Source: Oscillospiraceae bacterium (GTDB taxonomy: Bacteria; Bacillota; Clostridia; Oscillospirales; Ruminococcaceae). From it: 64,000 nt of DNA. How positions within the stretch are numbered: the stretch's first letter is position 1; each line of letters starts with the position of its first letter. The translations under genes and the position numbers were made by a program. Below are positions 1 through 9,497 of the stretch, one piece after another. The stretch is taken from the NCBI GenBank assembly GCA_021769725.1, contig JAETSI010000004.1:62001-126000 (forward strand), read 5' to 3'. The notes beneath the pieces were generated by a model. That model saw only the letters and a program-made list of their open reading frames with translations, did not search any database and was not told the origin of the DNA.

Positions 1-1
1 T

Positions 2-148
2 ACTTCAAAGGCTGCCGAGGCTATCGCACGTCAGCCCGAAGCTAAGGGCGATATAAACAAGGCTCTCCTTCTGGGATGTGCCCTTGCCGAAGCTACCGCT
101 ATTTACGGCTTTGTTATTGCAATACTTATCATCTTTTTCCTTAAATAA
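2..148 (+). CDS. atpE: ATP synthase Fo subunit c, 3' end only
   Basis: The reading frame enters from the left edge and ends at TAA 146-148, giving 48 residues. It shows the polar loop ARQPEAKGDI and the second transmembrane helix with ion-binding Glu in ALAEATAIYGFV. Subunit c forms the membrane rotor ring. In Na+-type rings such as that of Ilyobacter (established knowledge) the residue after this Glu is usually Ser or Thr. Here it is Ala followed by Thr, which leans toward proton coupling, but the first helix is outside the window, so ion choice stays open. The gene is followed after 21 nt by atpF. Confidence 0.95.
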   Translation, partial: TSKAAEAIARQPEAKGDINKALLLGCALAEATAIYGFVIAILIIFFLK

Positions 149-169
149 AAACAGGAGGAAAGCACTATT

Positions 170-661
170 ATGCTGGATATAAATATCTGGAACTTCATAT
201 GGTCGGCAGTAAACCTTATACTGCTGTTCATACTGCTGAAAATTTTCCTTTTCAAACCTATCGGAAAGATCATGGACGAGCGCACACGTGCCATTCAGGA
301 CGATATAGATTCTGCTAAAAAATCAAAGGAAGAAGCCGAGGCTCTGAAAAAAGAGTACAATGAAAGCATCAGTGAGGCAAAGGAAAAGGCTCAGGAGATC
401 ATCATGAAGGCGCATGAGGACGCAGAATCTGAGAAATCAGTAATTCTGAAAAAATCGCAGGAAGAGGCAGATCAGCTTATCATCGACGCAAACAAGACCA
501 TTGAAAACGAGCGAAGGAGAGTATTATCACAGGCTCAGACGCAGATCGCCGACCTTGCTATCGAAGCCGCCTCAAAGATCATCGGCGAAAACCTCGACGA
601 TGAGAAAAACCGCCGCCTTGTGGATAAATTCCTATCCGAAGAGGAGGTAGACAGCAAATGA
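170..661 (+). CDS. atpF: ATP synthase Fo subunit b
   Basis: A 163-residue protein with one N-terminal membrane helix (about residues 8-27) and then a long charged, Ala/Glu/Lys-rich helix. This is the peripheral stalk that ties the membrane part to the F1 head. AGGAGG lies 11-12 nt before the ATG. The C-terminal part (IADLAIEAASKII) is typical of the dimerisation and delta-contact region. The stop overlaps the start of the next gene in ATGA, so translation is probably coupled. Length is normal for a Firmicute b subunit. Confidence 0.95.
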   Translation: MLDINIWNFIWSAVNLILLFILLKIFLFKPIGKIMDERTRAIQDDIDSAKKSKEEAEALKKEYNESISEAKEKAQEIIMKAHEDAESEKSVILKKSQEEADQLIIDANKTIENERRRVLSQAQTQIADLAIEAASKIIGENLDDEKNRRLVDKFLSEEEVDSK

Positions 662-2691
662 GCACCTTTGATAAAGATCTGCTGAAAGAACTGCTGCGCC
701 TTGACGTTCCGCAGGATGACGCCGAAGAAACAAAGCGCATTCTTACCGAGTGTACGGATGCTGCCGATACTCTTTCAAATCCGCTTGTCACACAGGAAGA
801 AAAGCGTGGGATAGTTTCCAGGCTTTTCCCCGAAAGTATGCAGAAATTCATACTCAGCGCCGTAAAAAACAGAACTGTCGGACTGCTCCCTGAGGTAATT
901 GACGAATACAGCGACGCAATTCTTGAAAAACAGGGCAGCATAAAGGCTGTTGTCCGCTATGTTACACCGCTTACAGAGGCTCAGCAGGCTGATCTCCGGA
1001 AGTACATCATGGACAGGTTCGTCAAAGAGGACGTATCTATAGAATACAGGCAGGATCCGGATATCATCGGCGGATTTATTCTCAATGCCGGCGACGCAGA
1101 ATACGATAAAAGCTATCGTACAGCGCTGAAACGCATGAAGGAAAACCTTCACAGCAAGGCTGCCGAATATACCGAGTTAAGCGAAAACGCTGCCGAAAAA
1201 GGCTCTGTAGGCGATATCATTTCCGTACTCAAAACAGAAGTCAAGGACTTTGAAGTCAAGTCCGGAGCAACCGAGACAGGTTTTGTAACACGTCTCGGCG
1301 ACGGTATCGCACAGGTACACGGCATGAACTCCGTTATGTACGGAGAACTGGTAGAGTTTGAAACGGGCATACGTGGAATCGTCCAGAATCTTGAGGAAAA
1401 GACAGTCGGCGTGGTGCTTCTCGGCGACGACCACGGTCTTACCGAAGGCTCTTCTGTCGTAAGAACGGGCAAACGTGCCGGAATCGGCGTAAGCGACGAG
1501 CTGCTCGGACGTGTTGTGGACGCACTCGGCACTCCTATTGACGGTCTTGGGGCAATAAATGCCGAAGATTACTTCCCAATCGAGCGTGAAGCTCCGGGCG
1601 TTATTGAAAGAAAGCCGGTAAGCGTTCCTCTCCAGACAGGAATAATGGCTATCGATTCAATGTTCCCTATCGGCAGGGGTCAGCGTGAGCTTATCATCGG
1701 CGACAGGCAGACCGGAAAAACTTCTATAGCCGTGGATACGATAATAAACCAGAAAGACAAGGACGTTGTCTGCGTCTACGTCGCTATCGGTCAGAAATCT
1801 TCCACTGTCGCACAGGTGGTCGGAACACTGAAAAAATACGGCGCAATGGACTACTCGGTGGTAATCTGCGCTTCTGCCAGCGATCCGGCTCCGTTCCAGT
1901 ATATATCCCCCTATTCGGGCACTGCTATTGCGGAATACTTCATGTCAAAGGGCAGAGACGTCCTCATTGTGTACGACGACCTGTCAAAGCACGCCGTCGC
2001 TTACCGTGCAATGTCCCTGCTGCTTCACAGACCTCCGGGACGTGAAGCCTACCCTGGCGATGTTTTTTATCTCCATTCAAGGCTTTTGGAGCGTTCGAGC
2101 CGTCTTGACGACGAACACGGCGGCGGATCCCTCACTGCTCTGCCGGTCATCGAGACGCTGGCAGGAGATATATCGGCTTATATCCCCACAAACGTAATTT
2201 CAATTACCGACGGACAGATCTTTCTTGAAAGCGAGCTTTTCAACGCCGGTCAGCGTCCTGCGGTAAACTTCGGACTTTCCGTATCACGTGTAGGCGGAGC
2301 TGCCCAGACAAAGGCTATGAAAAAAGCCGCAGGAAATCTCCGTATAGACCTGGCGCAGTTCAAGGAAATGGAGATCTTCACACAGTTTTCCTCCGAGCTT
2401 GACCAGTCCACTACGGAACTGCTCGATCACGGAAGAATGCTTACCGAGCTGCTTAAACAGCCTCTGTATAACCCGCTGCCGCAGTATGAACAGGTCATAC
2501 TGCTCTATGCGGCTCAGCACGGTCTTTTCAAAGGCATACCGCTGAAAGAACTCAAGGAATACTGCTCTGAGCTGATGAATTATATCCGTACCTACGGTCA
2601 GGACATAATCGCTGAACTTGAGCAGAACAAAGTCCTCAGCGACGACCTTGCAGAGAGGATCGAGCGCATAGTTACGGCATTTGAAGAATAA
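658..2691 (+). CDS. Fused ATP synthase F1 delta-alpha subunit
   Basis: One uninterrupted 677-residue frame contains two proteins that are normally separate. Residues 1 to about 165 match subunit delta (OSCP): the SNPLVTQEEK region and a C-terminal DPDIIGGFILNAGD motif, a few residues short at the N-terminus. From about residue 185 it is a full alpha subunit (TGFVTRLGDGIAQVHG, Walker A GDRQTGKTS near 348, arginine finger in SRVGGAAQTK near 543). The linker carries no visible ribosome site: Met160 (nt 1135) lacks a Shine-Dalgarno, and no ATG lies at the usual alpha start. It replaces atpH and atpA between atpF and atpG. Delta caps the three alpha N-termini and binds b, so fusion to all three alphas would change stoichiometry. 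The fusion is seen directly; how it is accommodated is unknown. Confidence 0.93.
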   Translation: MSTFDKDLLKELLRLDVPQDDAEETKRILTECTDAADTLSNPLVTQEEKRGIVSRLFPESMQKFILSAVKNRTVGLLPEVIDEYSDAILEKQGSIKAVVRYVTPLTEAQQADLRKYIMDRFVKEDVSIEYRQDPDIIGGFILNAGDAEYDKSYRTALKRMKENLHSKAAEYTELSENAAEKGSVGDIISVLKTEVKDFEVKSGATETGFVTRLGDGIAQVHGMNSVMYGELVEFETGIRGIVQNLEEKTVGVVLLGDDHGLTEGSSVVRTGKRAGIGVSDELLGRVVDALGTPIDGLGAINAEDYFPIEREAPGVIERKPVSVPLQTGIMAIDSMFPIGRGQRELIIGDRQTGKTSIAVDTIINQKDKDVVCVYVAIGQKSSTVAQVVGTLKKYGAMDYSVVICASASDPAPFQYISPYSGTAIAEYFMSKGRDVLIVYDDLSKHAVAYRAMSLLLHRPPGREAYPGDVFYLHSRLLERSSRLDDEHGGGSLTALPVIETLAGDISAYIPTNVISITDGQIFLESELFNAGQRPAVNFGLSVSRVGGAAQTKAMKKAAGNLRIDLAQFKEMEIFTQFSSELDQSTTELLDHGRMLTELLKQPLYNPLPQYEQVILLYAAQHGLFKGIPLKELKEYCSELMNYIRTYGQDIIAELEQNKVLSDDLAERIERIVTAFEE

Positions 2692-2704
2692 GAGGTGACG
2701 GCTT

Positions 2705-3619
2705 ATGGCGAATATGAGAGAGATACGTGAACGTATCGACAGCATAAAACAGATACTTAAAATAACCAATGCCATGTATCTTATATCATCATCGAAGCTG
2801 AAAAAGGCAAGAAAGGCTCTTGATTCCACCGAGCCTTACTATTATAAATTACAGGAGACTATCAGCAGCGTTCTTGAACACACTCCGCATACACGCCAGA
2901 TGTATTTCGACCGCAGAACGGATATACCTCCGGAGAAGCGTAAAAAGGGATATATCGTCATTACGGCAGACAAGGGACTGTGCGGAAGCTACAATCACAA
3001 TATCCTGAAATTTACCGAACAGGAGCTTGCAAAGTCTCCGGATATAAACAATTGTTATCTGTTTGTCCTGGGTCACGTGGGAAGAATGTACTTCACAAGC
3101 CGACTCAAAAACAGCAGCAAGCCGTTTGTGGATGGGGAATTCCTCTATACTACGCAGAACCCCACGCTTTACAGAGCAATGGAGATAGCCCGGCTGGTTC
3201 TGGAAAAATTCGAGAACCGGGAACTTGACGAGGTCTATGTTATTTACACGGATATGATAAATTCCAGCGTGCAGGAGGAAAGAATGATACAGCTCCTGCC
3301 GTTCAGCCGGAAACATTTCGGAAAAGCCCCCGACGGAACAATGAAAAAGCTGCCGAAGGCTTCGTTCCTGCCGTCTCCGGAAGAAGTCATGGCACATCTC
3401 ATCCCCAATTATACAAAGGGAATCATCTACGGAGCAATGGTAGAAGCTTTCTGCTGTGAACAGCAGTCAAGAATGACCGCCATGGATGCGGCTACTACCA
3501 GCGCAAAAGATATGATAAAAGAACTGTCGCTGCTCTACAACAGAGCAAGGCAGGGCGCTATAACACAGGAAATCACCGAAGTGGTAAGCGGTTCAGGCGC
3601 TTTGTCTGCAAACGTTTAA
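2705..3619 (+). CDS. atpG: ATP synthase F1 subunit gamma
   Basis: This 304-residue protein has the two terminal helices that form the central rotor shaft: N-terminal MREIRERIDSIKQILKITNAM and C-terminal ARQGAITQEITEVVSGSGAL. The middle domain includes the usual DKGLCGSYN stretch. It is slightly longer than the 285-290 residues typical of the family. The start follows the delta-alpha stop by 13 nt, with AGAGGTGA as ribosome site. It transmits rotation of the c ring to the catalytic beta subunits. The conserved ITKAMKLVAASKL region here reads ITNAMYLISSSKL, a mild divergence. Confidence 0.96.
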   Translation: MANMREIRERIDSIKQILKITNAMYLISSSKLKKARKALDSTEPYYYKLQETISSVLEHTPHTRQMYFDRRTDIPPEKRKKGYIVITADKGLCGSYNHNILKFTEQELAKSPDINNCYLFVLGHVGRMYFTSRLKNSSKPFVDGEFLYTTQNPTLYRAMEIARLVLEKFENRELDEVYVIYTDMINSSVQEERMIQLLPFSRKHFGKAPDGTMKKLPKASFLPSPEEVMAHLIPNYTKGIIYGAMVEAFCCEQQSRMTAMDAATTSAKDMIKELSLLYNRARQGAITQEITEVVSGSGALSANV

Positions 3620-3643
3620 CTGATCTCTCCATAAAGGAGCTGA

Positions 3644-5050
<1,407 letters not shown>

Positions 5051-5052
5051 AC

Positions 5053-5463
5053 ATGGCTAAGACATTTCATCTGGAGATCATTGCCGCAAACCGCATTTTC
5101 TATCAGGGAGAATGCGAGCATCTGGTTATCACCGCCATTGACGGTCTGCTGGGCATCATGGCAGGTCACGAGCCGCTTGTAACAGTGCTCCCAACCGGAG
5201 AACTGAAATACATGGTGAATGGGCAATGGCAGTATGCCGCTATTTCAGAGGGATTCATACAGGTAATGCCCGAAAGCTCGGTCATCCTTGCAGATACCTG
5301 CGAACTGCCGGAAGAAATAGACATAAAACGTGCCGAAGAAGCACGGGAAAGAGCGCAGGAACAGCTCCGACAAAAACAGAGCATCCATGAATACTATCAG
5401 ACGCAGGCAGCACTGAACCGTGCAATGAATCGGCTGAAAATTTCGCAGAAGCATTTTAAATAG
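5053..5463 (+). CDS. atpC: ATP synthase F1 subunit epsilon
   Basis: A 136-residue protein with the N-terminal beta sandwich (FHLEIIAANRIFYQGE, GLLGIMAGHEPLV) and a two-helix C-terminal domain. Epsilon links the c ring to gamma and can inhibit ATP hydrolysis. GGGGATG at the end of atpD serves as ribosome site. It is the last gene of the ATP synthase operon. The following 90 bases show no strong intrinsic terminator, only two similar AT-rich direct repeats (about 5473-5497 and 5524-5550) before the secD promoter. Confidence 0.94.
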   Translation: MAKTFHLEIIAANRIFYQGECEHLVITAIDGLLGIMAGHEPLVTVLPTGELKYMVNGQWQYAAISEGFIQVMPESSVILADTCELPEEIDIKRAEEARERAQEQLRQKQSIHEYYQTQAALNRAMNRLKISQKHFK

Positions 5464-5555
5464 GCGGTATGTATTTGAAATATGTAAATAATGGCAAAAA
5501 TAGCCGTCAGTAATTGTGCAATTTCTTGAAATATTTACATTTAATGGCGATAGGC

Positions 5556-5584
5556 TTGACTTTTTTTTAAAAATATAGTACAAT
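5556..5584 (+). promoter_or_regulatory. Sigma-A promoter of secDF
   Basis: TTGACT at 5556-5561 and TACAAT at 5579-5584 are spaced by 17 bp. Transcription would start near 5591, leaving a leader of about 80 nt to the chosen secD start and ruling out the GTG at 5601. Confidence 0.8.
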
Positions 5585-5672
5585 ATTAACAATTGTCATA
5601 GTGACAGATTATAAAAACTGTTCTCCGCTGTCAAAACTATGCGGAGCAATCAGAAATTTAGGAGGCATGACC

Positions 5673-7094
5673 GTGAAAAGGATTGGAAAACCTACTTTCT
5701 TCATTGTCGTTGCTTTGATCGCACTGTTCTCATTTTCGGCTGTAGTCGGTCTGGATTCCAGAAACGGCGACATTATCAAGACGCTGATAAAGGGCGTTGA
5801 CGACGTCCGTCTTGGCATTGATATTCAGGGCGGCGTTGACGCCACCTTTGAACCGGCTGACGGATTTGACGCCAGCAACAGCGAACTTGAAGCCGCTACA
5901 GTTGTTGTCAAAACAAGACTTTCGTCGCTGGGAATCACCGACAGTGAGGTATACAGCGACACAAAAAGCGACAGAATAATCGTCCGTTTCCCCTGGGAAG
6001 CAGGAACGACTGACTTCGACCCGGACAAGGCTGTTCAGGAACTTGGCACAATGGCTGAACTGACATTCCGCATGGGTACGGAGCAGACAACCGATGCTAC
6101 AGGAAAATCTGCCTATACAAGCTCCGACGCTCCCATTCTTACAGGTGCAGACGTCGAATCGGCAGAGGTAAAACAAAGACAGTCCGATAATACCGCTACA
6201 GGACAGGAAATCGTTGTTACCCTTGACCTTAAAGAATCTGGCAAGGAAAAATTCAGGATCGCCACACAGCAGGCTATGTCCTCCAACGTTCCTATTGCTA
6301 TCTGGATGGACGATACACAGATCTCTGCTCCCATGGTAAACGAAGTTATCACCGACGGAAGCGCCGTTATTACCGGCGACTTTACATACGAGGAAGCAAA
6401 GGATCTTGCCGACAAGATTAACGGCGGCGCACTTCCTTTTAAAATGGAAGTAACAAATAAGAGAACTATCACTCCTACAATGGGTTCAGGCTCTCTTGAC
6501 GCAATTCTTCTGGCAGCAGCTATTGCTTTCGGATTTATTGCAGTTTACATGATATTCCTTTACAGACTCCCCGGCGTGGTAGCTGTTATCGCTCTCATAG
6601 GACAGATCACCGGAAGTATCGCCTTTGTTACAGGCTGGTTCGGATTTATGCCCGGTTCAACGCTAACTATTCCCGGTATTGCAGGTATCATCCTTGCTGT
6701 TGGTATGGGCGTTGACGCAAATATCATTACCGGCGAGCGTATCAAGGAAGAGATCAAATCAGGTAAATCCCTTGATTCCGCTATCAAAATTGCTTACAAG
6801 AAGGCGTTTTCAGCTATTCTGGACGGCAACGTAACAAACGTACTTATAGCCATTATTCTCATGGGCGCATTCGGCGTTCCCTCAAGCTTTTTCTCAAAGT
6901 TCCTCAACAAAACGGTATTCGCTGCGTTCGGAGCAACGGCTGAAGGCTTTGTTTACTCCTTCGGATTCACCCTCCTTGCCGGCGTTATCCTCAACTTTGT
7001 AATGGGAGTTTTCGCAGCAAGACTTATGGTGACATCACTTTCAAAGTTCAACTGCTTCAAAAACAGAAAGCTTTACGGAGGTGACGAGAAATGA
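5673..7094 (+). CDS. secD: Protein translocase subunit SecD
   Basis: SecD with SecF uses the proton gradient to help the SecYEG channel pull exported proteins across the membrane. The protein (473 residues from GTG 5673) has a first membrane helix at about 8-27, the P1 region LGIDIQGGVDATFEP, a large extracytoplasmic domain, and five C-terminal membrane segments from about residue 275, including GMGVDANIITGERIKEE. GGAGG at 5661-5665 lies 7 nt before GTG 5673; an in-frame ATG at 5667 is too close to that site, and a longer frame from 5601 would begin only about 10 nt after the transcription start. The 3' end overlaps secF by 4 nt. Confidence 0.93.
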   Translation: MKRIGKPTFFIVVALIALFSFSAVVGLDSRNGDIIKTLIKGVDDVRLGIDIQGGVDATFEPADGFDASNSELEAATVVVKTRLSSLGITDSEVYSDTKSDRIIVRFPWEAGTTDFDPDKAVQELGTMAELTFRMGTEQTTDATGKSAYTSSDAPILTGADVESAEVKQRQSDNTATGQEIVVTLDLKESGKEKFRIATQQAMSSNVPIAIWMDDTQISAPMVNEVITDGSAVITGDFTYEEAKDLADKINGGALPFKMEVTNKRTITPTMGSGSLDAILLAAAIAFGFIAVYMIFLYRLPGVVAVIALIGQITGSIAFVTGWFGFMPGSTLTIPGIAGIILAVGMGVDANIITGERIKEEIKSGKSLDSAIKIAYKKAFSAILDGNVTNVLIAIILMGAFGVPSSFFSKFLNKTVFAAFGATAEGFVYSFGFTLLAGVILNFVMGVFAARLMVTSLSKFNCFKNRKLYGGDEK

Positions 7095-8323
7095 CGAAAA
7101 AAACCAAAAAAGAAGTTTCTGCCGTTATGCCTGAAAAGGTTTATAATTTCTGCGGAAAGAAAAAGCTGATCCTTGTTATCGTCATAGGCGTTGTCGCTGC
7201 ACTGATCGTCGGACTTATTGTAAGAGGCGTAAACCTCTCAATCGAATTCAAGGGCGGCACTGAAATCTCCTACAATTACACAGGTGAAGTTGATGCCAAC
7301 GACGTAAAAAAAGCCGTAGACGACCTTACCGATGCCCCTGTCAGCGTAAAGCTGGGTAAGGCTATCGGATCAGATGACAAAAGTCAGATCATAATTGCCT
7401 ATACTTCATCTGAAAATTTTGACGTTTCCACCGACTACAGCCTGACCTACAAATATTCAGGCGAGATTGATGAAGAATCTCTTAAAGTTCCCGTTGAAAA
7501 ATATTTTGGGAACAGCATAGAGGAAGCAGGCGTTGAGCTTCCGGAACAGTCCGATGATACGAAAGAATTTACAGTAAAATTCACAAAGGAATCATTCACA
7601 CCAAGTGATCGTGAAGACTTGACAGCGGCTTTCACTGAAAAGTTCCCTGACAATGAGATCGAATTTGTTGATTCAGAGGAAATTGCTCATCCAAACAAAC
7701 TGACAGAACGTTTGACAAGCACTTTCCCTGATAATAATTTTGAAGCTCCCAACGTAAACAACGTAAGTTCTACAACAGCCCGTGAAGCTCTTTTAAAGTG
7801 CATCGTTGCCGTTATATTTGCAGCTGTCGTTATTATCATTTACATTGCTATCCGTTTCAGAAAGATAGGCGGCTGGTCTGCCGGAGTATGCTCGGTATTC
7901 GCCCTCTGCCACGATCTTCTTACGGCAATTGCAGTTTCAATTATCTTCGGATTTGAATTCGACAAGAACACCGTTGCCGTACTTCTTACGATACTCGGTT
8001 ATTCTATCAACAACACTATCGTTATTTACGACAGAATCAGAGAAAACCGCACGATTTTCCCCAAAGCTTCGCTTAACGAACGTATCAATATCAGCTGTAC
8101 GCAGTCGCTGACACGTTCGATAAGAACTTCGATAACAACTATCAGTACAATGTTTATTATCTCGATAGTCGTATTCGTAACGGGTTATCATTCACTTCTC
8201 AGCTTCTCTGTTCCGCTGATGTTCGGTCTTATCTCCGGTACATACTCCTCGATTTTCGTTGCTCCGGTAACATGGTCATGGATAAAGAACAGAAAAAAGT
8301 CAAAGAACGATTCTAAACAATAA
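7091..8323 (+). CDS. secF: Protein translocase subunit SecF
   Basis: A 410-residue protein with first membrane helix near residues 26-48, P1-like ...IEFKGGTEISY, and five C-terminal membrane segments from about residue 235. The family signature VLLTILGYSINNTIVIYD is followed by RIREN. It is much longer than the usual 290-320 residues because the extracytoplasmic part spans roughly 185 residues and seems to hold an extra acidic domain. ATG overlaps the secD stop, with GGAGGTGA as ribosome site. It is the last gene before a strong terminator. Confidence 0.94.
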   Translation: MTKKTKKEVSAVMPEKVYNFCGKKKLILVIVIGVVAALIVGLIVRGVNLSIEFKGGTEISYNYTGEVDANDVKKAVDDLTDAPVSVKLGKAIGSDDKSQIIIAYTSSENFDVSTDYSLTYKYSGEIDEESLKVPVEKYFGNSIEEAGVELPEQSDDTKEFTVKFTKESFTPSDREDLTAAFTEKFPDNEIEFVDSEEIAHPNKLTERLTSTFPDNNFEAPNVNNVSSTTAREALLKCIVAVIFAAVVIIIYIAIRFRKIGGWSAGVCSVFALCHDLLTAIAVSIIFGFEFDKNTVAVLLTILGYSINNTIVIYDRIRENRTIFPKASLNERINISCTQSLTRSIRTSITTISTMFIISIVVFVTGYHSLLSFSVPLMFGLISGTYSSIFVAPVTWSWIKNRKKSKNDSKQ

Positions 8324-8330
8324 TCAATAA

Positions 8331-8365
8331 AAAGAGCTGTACAATTCATGTACAGCTCTTTTTTT
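8331..8365 (+). terminator. Intrinsic terminator of secDF
   Basis: A perfect 11-bp stem, AGAGCTGTACA / TGTACAGCTCT, with a 5-nt loop is followed by seven T. It begins 7 nt after the secF stop. Confidence 0.92.
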
Positions 8366-8380
8366 GTCTCTCACTACTCA

Positions 8381-8521
8381 TGTTAAAGGAAATTTTCTCT
8401 ATGGGTATTCACTATAATTATTTTCATTACCTCTTTACGAGGTAATGAAAATAATTAATAATGGGTTTCCAAAGGGGGAATTCCCCCTTTGGCAGGGGGG
8501 AAGGGGGACAGAGTTCCCCTT
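8381..8521 (+). repeat. Composite palindromic repeat, copy 1
   Basis: It contains a perfect 19-bp AT-rich hairpin (arms ending in CATTACCTC and GAGGTAATG, loop TTTAC). Then come the palindrome CCAAAGGGGGAATTCCCC plus TTTGG, GGCAGGGG, and a degenerate GGGGGACAGAGTTCCCC hairpin. The right end abuts the stop codon of the next gene (8523), so the right terminal repeat seen in copy 5 is missing. The left end follows the secF terminator. Confidence 0.9.
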
Positions 8522-8522
8522 A

Positions 8523-9479
8523 TTAATAGAATGTTGCTACTTCTTTTTCCGGAGGTGCGGCAGGCGTGATTTCCCTGATCTTCAGAACAGGACCTTTTCC
8601 CTTGTAGAACTTATGCTTTCTCACTTCTATATCCGCCTTGACAATAAACCAACCACGTTCTTTCATATTATCATCAGCGTTGGTTTCACAGACAAACCAG
8701 CAATATCTGATATCCTCGATACAGCAGGTCATAACATTTCTGCCCAGCGCAAAGACATTTTCAGGGAATTTTGGATTCCTTGCCGCCACCCCCTTGAATG
8801 TAACGGTTTTGCCGTCGTATTTTTTCGGTTCTTCCATTATATCACGGTAGAAAAGCGCATAATCATTATCTTCGATGACAATATGATCGGCTTCAACGTC
8901 AAACGGCAGCGGATCTTCTATATCGTCATACGCCACAGTACCGTCTGTGTACTCGTAAGCGATTTCAGTGCGGCGGCTTATACCACGCACTATCTTATGG
9001 AATTCCTGCGGATCAAGGGTTTTCTCCATTCTGTTGAAAACGACAAGCTCGCAGATATTCAGCTTATCCACAACCAAGCTTCTCATATTTGCATTGTAAT
9101 TCAGAAATGTTGATGCATCTGCAAAAAACATCACCTGATAAATTGCCCAGCCCTCCGGCATTGCCTCAAAAAGATCGTTGACAAGCCACATTCCGTTAAA
9201 TTCGATAACAACACGCTCGGCTCTGCACTCATCAACCAGACGCTGCAAATTGGCTTCGGTCAGCTCGTTCTTGTCCTCTATCGTGCGGATAAATACGTTT
9301 TTTGATGGATATTTTAAAGTATCATACTCCTCCTCGCCTTCCTCGCAGACGAGCATAAGCGTTCTTTCGCCATTATTGAAACGCTTGTCCTCAAGCGTTT
9401 CCTGAATAAATTTTGTTTTGCCCGATTCCAGAAATCCAAGAAAGAGATATACGGGCATTTCGTCCATATTATTAGGCAT
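8523..9479 (-). CDS. CobW-like GTPase with C-terminal DUF1980-type domain
   Basis: Residues 1 to about 190 form a COG0523/CobW-like P-loop GTPase (GFLESGKTKF; the guanine-specificity motif is NRME rather than NKxD). The C-terminal 120 residues (KYDGKTVTFKGVAARNPKFP, VMTCCIEDIRYCWFVCE) resemble the DUF1980/YcgQ domain, which in other bacteria is a partner of the YcgR permease. The family is tied to metal delivery or metal-dependent export, but the substrate here is unknown. The usual switch motif E-x-S-G reads EFNG. It follows the His-rich CobW gene by 18 nt, so they probably form one operon. The stop codon touches repeat copy 1. Confidence 0.75.
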   Translation of the reverse strand: MPNNMDEMPVYLFLGFLESGKTKFIQETLEDKRFNNGERTLMLVCEEGEEEYDTLKYPSKNVFIRTIEDKNELTEANLQRLVDECRAERVVIEFNGMWLVNDLFEAMPEGWAIYQVMFFADASTFLNYNANMRSLVVDKLNICELVVFNRMEKTLDPQEFHKIVRGISRRTEIAYEYTDGTVAYDDIEDPLPFDVEADHIVIEDNDYALFYRDIMEEPKKYDGKTVTFKGVAARNPKFPENVFALGRNVMTCCIEDIRYCWFVCETNADDNMKERGWFIVKADIEVRKHKFYKGKGPVLKIREITPAAPPEKEVATFY

Positions 9480-9497
9480 TTTCAGATCTCCCTCCGA

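Noticed and set aside
5601..5672. Upstream extension of secD to GTG 5601
   Set aside because: It would start about 10 nt after the predicted transcription start and has no ribosome site; GGAGG supports GTG 5673.
8381..8521. Possible CRISPR array from the recurring repeats
   Set aside because: Copies are dispersed singly over 50 kb, differ in orientation, and have no regular spacers or cas genes.
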